From positions 346,504-410,503 of the forward strand of contig CACVBU010000840.1 in NCBI GenBank assembly GCA_902728285.1: a DNA stretch of 64,000 nt, given 5' to 3'. The notes under the pieces are model-generated. The model saw nothing but the letters and a program-made list of their open reading frames with translations. It had not been told where the DNA came from and made no database searches. Within the stretch, counting starts at the first letter, position 1, and the number at the start of each line of letters is the position of its first letter. Of this stretch, positions 58,172 to 64,000 are shown one piece after another. Made by a program: the position numbers and the translations under genes. This DNA comes from Clytia hemisphaerica. Its lineage: Eukaryota; Cnidaria; Hydrozoa; Leptothecata; Clytiidae.

Positions 58172-59638
58172 TCATTCCCTTTGACTCATAATAAATTCAT
58201 GATTCTGATTATAATAACTTCGATTAAAACGCCGATATCGATTTATCGAATCAAAGTCGAAAATATCCATGACAGTCATATTATCGAGGTCATATTTCCC
58301 CGATTGCCCGATAACATTAAATCCATCCCGAATCGGAATACAGGCAACAGCAGCTGAACGAGCCACGGTCGATATCGTATTCGAATGTGTCGAACTTCTA
58401 GATTTCGATAGGTCTGTCAAAGCGCTTGCAAGACTCTTCCGTCTTTTAGCTTTAAGCCAATATCCACGCCAAAAGTATACAATTGGGTTGCAAATTGAAT
58501 TACAGACCAGAAAACATAAACTGATCGTATGGATAGTGCTAGAAACATTATATACAATCGGTAAACAGGCGGATGGTAAAGTACAGACCAGAAATGAAAC
58601 GGTGACTATACAAGCAGTTAAGAGAGCGACAGTCTCGACTTTACTGCGTCTGTTGTTTTTGCTTTTATTCTGTTTATGTCGACTGGTGCTTCTACGGAAA
58701 GAGCGAAGAAAGCTGGCTTGCATAGCTAACCGACGAGTGATAATTAGGTAGATCAAAGCAACAATAAAGCACGATATGAATATGGTATAACTGATCAACA
58801 ATTCACTTTTATGGTGAAGGGAATCGTCATTCATTACATAGGCAAGCCCTCTATGATATTTATATACCGATATAGATGCAACGAAAGCAAGAGTTAATAA
58901 CCAGATTGAGAATACGGCACGTTTCATTTTGACGGCGTCCGTTCGTACGCGATGACGTAACGGGAACAGAACTGCAATTAAACGGTCTATAGAGATTCCT
59001 ACAACGTGCAATATGGATGCAATGATTGAAAAGCTTGTTAACATGTAGAGACATTCGTTCACCATCCGTCCCGTTGGCCCGTCATTATGATACGTCAACG
59101 TTAGTGTTAACGTAAGTACAACTAAAAGACTGAACAAAAAATCTGCCACCGCTAAACTAATCATCAGTAATTCTGACGGGAAATATTTCTTTCGTTTTTT
59201 CATTAAATGCATTTCAGCCATGTTGAGTAGCATCGCGATGACGGCTAAAATGATTTGAGGTAGAATGTGATGGTAGTCTTGTGACCCGTCATAATCGATA
59301 TCTGATGGTCCAAGCAAATCCTCGTGACATAGATCTTTCTCATACAGATCGTAACACATTTCTCCCGTAGTATTGGTAAAATTCAGGAAATTGTTGATTG
59401 TAGAATTATTCAGTTTATTGATGAAATCATTCAAACCTTGCTCTAAAGAATGGTTCATATTTAATGGCAAGTCATGAAAATCGCTGCCATTAAAATTTCC
59501 TGTAAGATAATCAGTCTCGTTAGAATCTGCCGATACACCAGTGTAATTTACAAAGTGTAGATCCTCAAGACCAGTCTCCAATTGTTCAAATTCGTATTCA
59601 AAATAGCGTTGGCATTTCAAACAATCATCCACCAACAT
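58172..59638 (-). CDS. Orphan class A (rhodopsin-like) G protein-coupled receptor
   Basis: One uninterrupted frame of 488 residues; an in-frame stop shortly upstream supports the ATG at 59638. Seven hydrophobic segments lie at about 125-146, 155-180, 196-220, 241-258, 279-300, 336-360 and 368-389. Class A landmarks are SLAVADF in helix 2 (D166), C196 at the start of helix 3, DRL (218-220) in place of DRY, CTLP in helix 6 where CWxP is usual, and NPIVY (384-388) in helix 7. The 125-residue N-terminus has no signal peptide and carries eight or more N-glycosylation sequons (for example NYT, NET, NGS, NHS, NNST, NFT, NTT). Loop 3 is very basic (RRSTSRHKQNKSKNNRRSK). The tail has Ser/Thr clusters. 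The ligand cannot be told from sequence. Lack of introns is common in invertebrate class A receptor expansions. Confidence 0.92.
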   Translation of the reverse strand: MLVDDCLKCQRYFEYEFEQLETGLEDLHFVNYTGVSADSNETDYLTGNFNGSDFHDLPLNMNHSLEQGLNDFINKLNNSTINNFLNFTNTTGEMCYDLYEKDLCHEDLLGPSDIDYDGSQDYHHILPQIILAVIAMLLNMAEMHLMKKRKKYFPSELLMISLAVADFLFSLLVVLTLTLTLTYHNDGPTGRMVNECLYMLTSFSIIASILHVVGISIDRLIAVLFPLRHRVRTDAVKMKRAVFSIWLLTLAFVASISVYKYHRGLAYVMNDDSLHHKSELLISYTIFISCFIVALIYLIITRRLAMQASFLRSFRRSTSRHKQNKSKNNRRSKVETVALLTACIVTVSFLVCTLPSACLPIVYNVSSTIHTISLCFLVCNSICNPIVYFWRGYWLKAKRRKSLASALTDLSKSRSSTHSNTISTVARSAAVACIPIRDGFNVIGQSGKYDLDNMTVMDIFDFDSINRYRRFNRSYYNQNHEFIMSQRE

Positions 59639-59641
59639 CAC

Positions 59642-61010
59642 AAGTGTAAGTTAATGTCAGGTACTGGCAAGTTAACAATGAAAAGACAATTATAATATGA
59701 AACTCCTAGATACTAATCACCTCGTGAACATTTCCATGTGTCCATGTGAATTAAAATCCGTTTTCGAAAAGCACGTTGATCATTTAGAAGTCTTCAAATA
59801 ATGGTTTCGAAAGTTCCTTCTCGATAATCTTGTAGTCAAGTATGTATGCCAAATAAATTCAAGGTTATGAAAATGATATTGTCTGACAACAAAACAAGCT
59901 CTGAACTCTTAACCAAGCCTTAATTCGATTTTTTTGTTTCGAATTTCACTGCCAACCTCAACAAAGATGAATAATGAAATGGAATGTAGGTTTTTCGCAG
60001 CAACAAACAGAAAAACACCAAAATATCTCCCTTATTGATAACGGAAGCATAAGCAGAAGAATGAGTTTGACAAATTACTTGATTTTCTTTTAATTGTCAC
60101 ATTGTTTCAATAACGACCTCGTTAAAAATATGATAAGGACTTCATCAAACAACACGCGGCTGTGAAGATTGATTGAAATATTTCTTTCGTTGAAACATGC
60201 TTTTTTATATCACCTCATCATCGTTCGTTTGAGTTTCGCCGAAACAGAAAGTCAGTAAAAAGGTATGAATTTGGTCAAGAGTGGATATTCTGACGAAATT
60301 CAATCTAATCTAATGTAATCCATAATCAACTCGTGCCTTTATGACATTTTCAACTGTAGCGGTCATTTGAGAGGCAATGTCCACAGGGTTAATGGGTCAA
60401 TTAACATAATCATAATCACCCATCTGTTTAATTACAGTTGTCTATGAAGACTTGACAAAGTTAAATGGGGGCTCTGATTTACTAAATCTTGAAATAAAGT
60501 TATTTGATGGTAACTGTTCAAACTTACAAGGCTACAAGGGGTTTTCTAAACTTTACTGAAATTAAGAGTGTGGGAGAAATCAAGACCCTTTCTCATCACA
60601 CCAGGAAGTTCAGATTGAAGTAAATTGAATGATCAAAGATTATCATGGTAACGTAATGTTGCCATGGTAATGCTAGTGTTTGTTGACAAGCAACTAAAAG
60701 TTTTTCTATACAAATGGAATGTAGTTTACTCTATGAAACATAGTGTCCTCCCCCTGGATTCAGGGGGAATGGGTTTTGAGGCCAAAAGGATGTATTGGGA
60801 AAATAATTTTTTTTGAAGCCAGGGTGGAGAAAAACAAGGGGGAATGGAAAATTTTCATTCTAGGCATGGGGGACTCACCAGAATTATTCAAAATTGAAAA
60901 ACATTTGGTTTTATGAGATTATGTTTTGATCAAGAATATCAAGATCATAGAATATTTGAGTTATCAAATTTATCAAATTTAGAAGTCAAAGCATGACTTT
61001 TGTTTCTTTC
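59642..61010. other. Region upstream of the GPCR; no gene recognised
   Basis: AT-rich DNA expected to contain the promoter and any 5' UTR exon of the GPCR gene. No core promoter element could be assigned. GCAATGTCCACAGGGTTAATGG-like sequence and a GGGGGAATGG pair (about 60755-60860) are the only local repeats seen. Confidence 0.35.
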
Positions 61011-61013
61011 TAG

Positions 61014-61049
61014 GTTATTAAAATTGCAGACCATGGAAATCTGCTGATT
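61014..61049 (+). other. Possible 36-base exon
   Basis: A TTTCTTTCTAG acceptor is followed by 36 bases of open frame (VIKIADHGNLLI) and a perfect GTAAGTAAT donor. It is phase-neutral. No neighbouring exon could be linked to it within the window, so it may be chance. Confidence 0.2.
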
Positions 61050-61227
61050 GTAAGTAATGAATGTTTCACAATCCATCTCTTATACCCAAAGCCTATTCAC
61101 GACAACTCCAACAACAATCTAATGAACGTTAAATTAACATGGTAAAATTGTAATTGTAGTTGTGCAAGTTAGATGATGAAATGGGAAGCACTTCATATAG
61201 GGGTTCGTGGTTGGCGTAGGTGCGGTA

Positions 61228-61510
61228 TTGCCCCTTTTTCGGGTGGAGTGGCGGAATTCGACGCAAATTCTGCCATGGTGGAACTTCTTTCCACAGTGAG
61301 GATGAAAGTTTCTATCGAAATCCAAGTGGGGAAAGAAATTCTATTGTTCCAAGGTCAAAAATCAATTGGGGATGGTTTTGGAAATATGCAGTTTTCTTTC
61401 CATTGAATTTCAAATGGGGTTGAAACAAAGTCAATTTTCCGGTGGGACTGAAATATGGCATTTTTCTCACCGGGGACGAAATTCCTGTGGGCAAGGACTC
61501 CCAGCGGTGG
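61228..61510. repeat. CACAGCCCCG-type MITE, decayed copy
   Basis: The words TTCCAAGGTCAAAAATCAAT, GGGGATGGTTTTGG, AAACAAAGTCAATTTTCC and CACCGGGGACGAAATTCC match 40327-40590 in the same order. The outer tips are lost. Open frames inside are not genes. Confidence 0.65.
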
Positions 61511-63101
61511 AAGGGGGTCCAAGCGGGATATATAAGAATGCCAAAAATTAATATATAAAAAACACAATATGATTTCTTTATGGCACCTCTTGACTACCAT
61601 CCGCAGGCTTTTCTATGGACCTCTGTGTCCTGGGTCTTACACAAACTATTGTAGTTTATTTCAGTCCAGTAGCAAGCATTTAAAAATAATGCAAGGGTTG
61701 GAGTAATAGAAGTAATAGTACAACCAATAAACAAATCAATCAATAGCAAAAACAAATATAACCTGTCTCTACTAATATTACAATAATCATCAATGTATCC
61801 TGTAGGATATTACACCAACAGTAATATGTCCTTGAGAGAAAACAATAATTTTGCAAACAGAAATAGTTAACTATTTCCATGTTAATTACTCCAGATGTTA
61901 CAAATATAAAGAGAAGATTATTTTTAGATGATCGACTGAAACAAAGGAAGGATAAAGCAGAATGAAAAGTAATTTAATCCTTTCCTGACTGTTCATAGAA
62001 TGCTTAAAAGACGCCTCTAAATGGCAAGATTAGATGGAACACCCTTGTCAGATGACTTAACAATATTAGTGAAAGAATGTTCAAGTATTTTCAGTGTATT
62101 AGTTTCGATCTTGTTTGAACGTTTATAGAACGTTTGAAGAATCTGCCAGTGTGGAAAGAAAACAAAACATTTTTGACAGGTGGCTTGACAATAAAAAAGA
62201 GAATTCTTGGCTATTTGGCAGGATATGGCAAACGAGGCAATTAATTGAGCAATACACTCTTTTTTATAAGAATACGAAATGTATAAGAACAATGGCTTTT
62301 AAATGTGAAATAATTAAGAACAGCAGAGCCATAAAAAGACTACTTCTTATAAAATAACTGTCTTATGTGTTGTCTGTGCGCTTTTTCATAGAATGTAGAG
62401 GGGTCAAGCTCCCATTAATTTTCGGGGGGAGGGGCTAATGAAAATAGCCCCAGCTTAATTTTAAGAATGTAGCCCTACCTAACCTTAAATGGAAAATCAA
62501 AAAAAATTGTGCTCAAAAGTTACAAAAGTTACAAAAGTTACAAAGCCAAAGTGATGCACAATACATCTAATTTGAGTTCCATAAAAACAGATAAAACTGT
62601 CACCACCTCCAAATTTTCAAAAAAAATCTGTTTATTTTCCAATTGACTATCTGGTGATAGAGAGTTCTAGCGCCCGCAACTGAGCTCGGTCCATACATTC
62701 ACCACTTTTAAGCTTCACTTTTTCTTGCCTGAGAAAGGTTAAAGATTCGCTTTTATTTCATTGGCTCCCAGCACTAAAAATAAATCCCCATTTAGCCTCC
62801 TCCCCATAAAGCTAGGGGAATGCATACAAAGTTTCTACAACAAGGTTGAACCACCTTTGACCCAAATGAATGTGTGTTTGACAAATTTGACAGACTGAAA
62901 CCATCGCACGATATGGGGTGGATTGCTGAGTCAGTATATAACTACCTGACCTCGTGTTGAGATCGAGCAATCGAGCAGGCGACTTGGCAAGATTACATTC
63001 GAAAGTGATTAGAGAATTCAAATGGAAAGGTTGCAATCTTATGAACTGAATAAAGATTATGACTTCTTTCAGATGTGATGACGACATACAAAATATCCAA
63101 A
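61511..63101. other. Right-hand intergenic region; repeat debris only
   Basis: An AAGAAC-type MITE fragment lies at 62256-62357 (ACTCTTTTTTATAAGAATAC, TAAGAACAATGGCTTTTAAA, and an inverse end CTTCTTATAAAATAA). The triplet-like GTTACAAAA repeats near 62518-62545. No exon or RNA gene was seen. Confidence 0.4.
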
Positions 63102-63237
63102 AACGGAAGCGGGGAGACTGGGGAGACTTAAGCCTTCCCACTTTAGAGCAAATAAGAATTTTCTCAAATTCCTAGTGAATTTTATCTCATTTTGAGCCTT
63201 CAACCTCCCCACTTTTACGGTTGTTCCGCAGGCCCTA
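63102..63237. repeat. Dispersed repeat with doubled CCTTCCCACTTT, copy 2
   Basis: It matches 22740-22885 along its length: GGGAGACTGGGGAGACTTAA, AGCCTTCCCACTTTAGAGCA, AATTCCTAGTGAATTTTATC and the closing CCCCACTTTTACGGTTGTTC. Confidence 0.7.
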
Positions 63238-64000
63238 AACTTTCAATACTATCTCTCAGAAGGAGTTTAACCCAAAGAAGCATATCAGATTAAATTTCAT
63301 AAGAACTTTGCATGGTAATCGTTGTTAGATTCGAGAGAAGATAGATGATGACAAAATCAAGCCCCCTCGTGTATCTCATTACAAAACAATTTAAATTTGT
63401 TATAATGACAGATAAACCTATGATATGCAGAAGAAAATCATTCTTAATGAAGTGCTTGCTTCATCAGTCTTAATTAGATTAAAAGCCTAATTAATTTCTT
63501 TAATGACAAAATGAGAAGCATTATGGTAAATACTGTTTCAAGGAATTATGATCAATGGGAAAAAAGAAAAAGAAATCATACCTCGAGGCATCTTTTTTAG
63601 TTTTATTCTTTTTCTAAAAAAAAAACAATAACAAATAAATAAATTGATTTCCAAAAAGTCTAAAAATTATTTAAAAAAGTGCTTATCATGCGTAATAATG
63701 CACCCATTCTAGATTTCAGACAGATTTGAATTATAAAATAAAACAGAAATACTCATATCATATTTTGTCACGGCGGTTATACCCGCTAAAGATAACTGTT
63801 CATGTCGAACAAATTAAATTTAGTGTTAGCTATTGAGTTAAACCGTTTTGTTTTCCCCTCGAAATGATTAAAAAATGCATCTCATGGCTTTCATTAGCAA
63901 AAAATAGCATATTTCAGTGGTAGCAGAGTCATCTGAGAGCTTTATCCCTTTACCAACACCACTACCATTAGCACAAAAAGCCACGAAAAAGTTGACTTTA
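63238..64000. other. Window end; nothing recognised
   Basis: AT-rich sequence without a supported exon, RNA gene or transposon terminus. Confidence 0.35.

Noticed and set aside
58269-58751. 160-codon plus-strand open frame
   Set aside because: It lies antisense to the seven-helix part of the GPCR, which has clear family motifs; no splice or family support exists on this strand.
1-64000. CRISPR arrays, bacterial operons or promoters
   Set aside because: All genes have spliceosomal introns and the repeats are transposons or satellites; nothing prokaryotic was seen.

Overview
This window is AT-rich nuclear DNA from an invertebrate animal. The coding sequence is split by GT-AG introns of 0.1 to 10 kb, and non-coding DNA is packed with short inverted-repeat transposons and LINE debris. 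The mix of genes (a BCCIP orthologue, a HEPN/death-effector/NACHT immune-type receptor, a divergent P450, an orphan class A GPCR) fits an aquatic invertebrate, perhaps a lophotrochozoan such as a mollusc. The species cannot be fixed from the sequence alone. All exon models were assembled by eye from splice sites, phase and protein continuity.

Layout. (1) 904-14892 (+): the last eight exons of BCCIP; the first exon lies left of the window. Its third intron-sized gap (1519-11185) holds, on the opposite strand, a complete three-exon gene (8224 to 2508) for a 1485-residue NLR-like protein: HEPN domain, histidine-rich heptad coiled coil, death effector domain, NACHT ATPase, and seven copies of a roughly 68-residue repeat that I do not recognise. 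(2) 16013-20373 (+): an eight-exon coiled-coil protein, perhaps CCDC172-like, with a 32-base microexon. (3) 21380-28739 (+): an eight-exon type I membrane receptor with an EGF-like module, a degenerate LDLR-type beta-propeller, a TSP1-like module and a cytoplasmic tail with tandemly duplicated NPXY motifs. (4) 41367-30076 (-): an eleven-exon cytochrome P450 whose I-helix has lost the usual oxygen-activating residues. (5) 59638-58172 (-): an intronless orphan class A GPCR with a long glycosylation-rich N-terminus.

The 43-57 kb stretch is a transposon and satellite block. It holds a hAT-like element nested inside another inverted-repeat element, a second hAT-like element with an 8-base target duplication, a roughly 2 kb inverted-repeat element, a decayed LINE split by a SINE-like insert, and a 3.6 kb satellite with a 24-base unit and higher-order structure. 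No host gene was found there. After the GPCR, 59.7-64 kb shows only repeats and one doubtful 36-base exon.

The genes do not form an operon or pathway. The most noteworthy content is the nested NLR-like gene, with its new domain order and unknown C-terminal repeat, followed by the P450 lacking the acid-alcohol pair and the NPXY-tail receptor.
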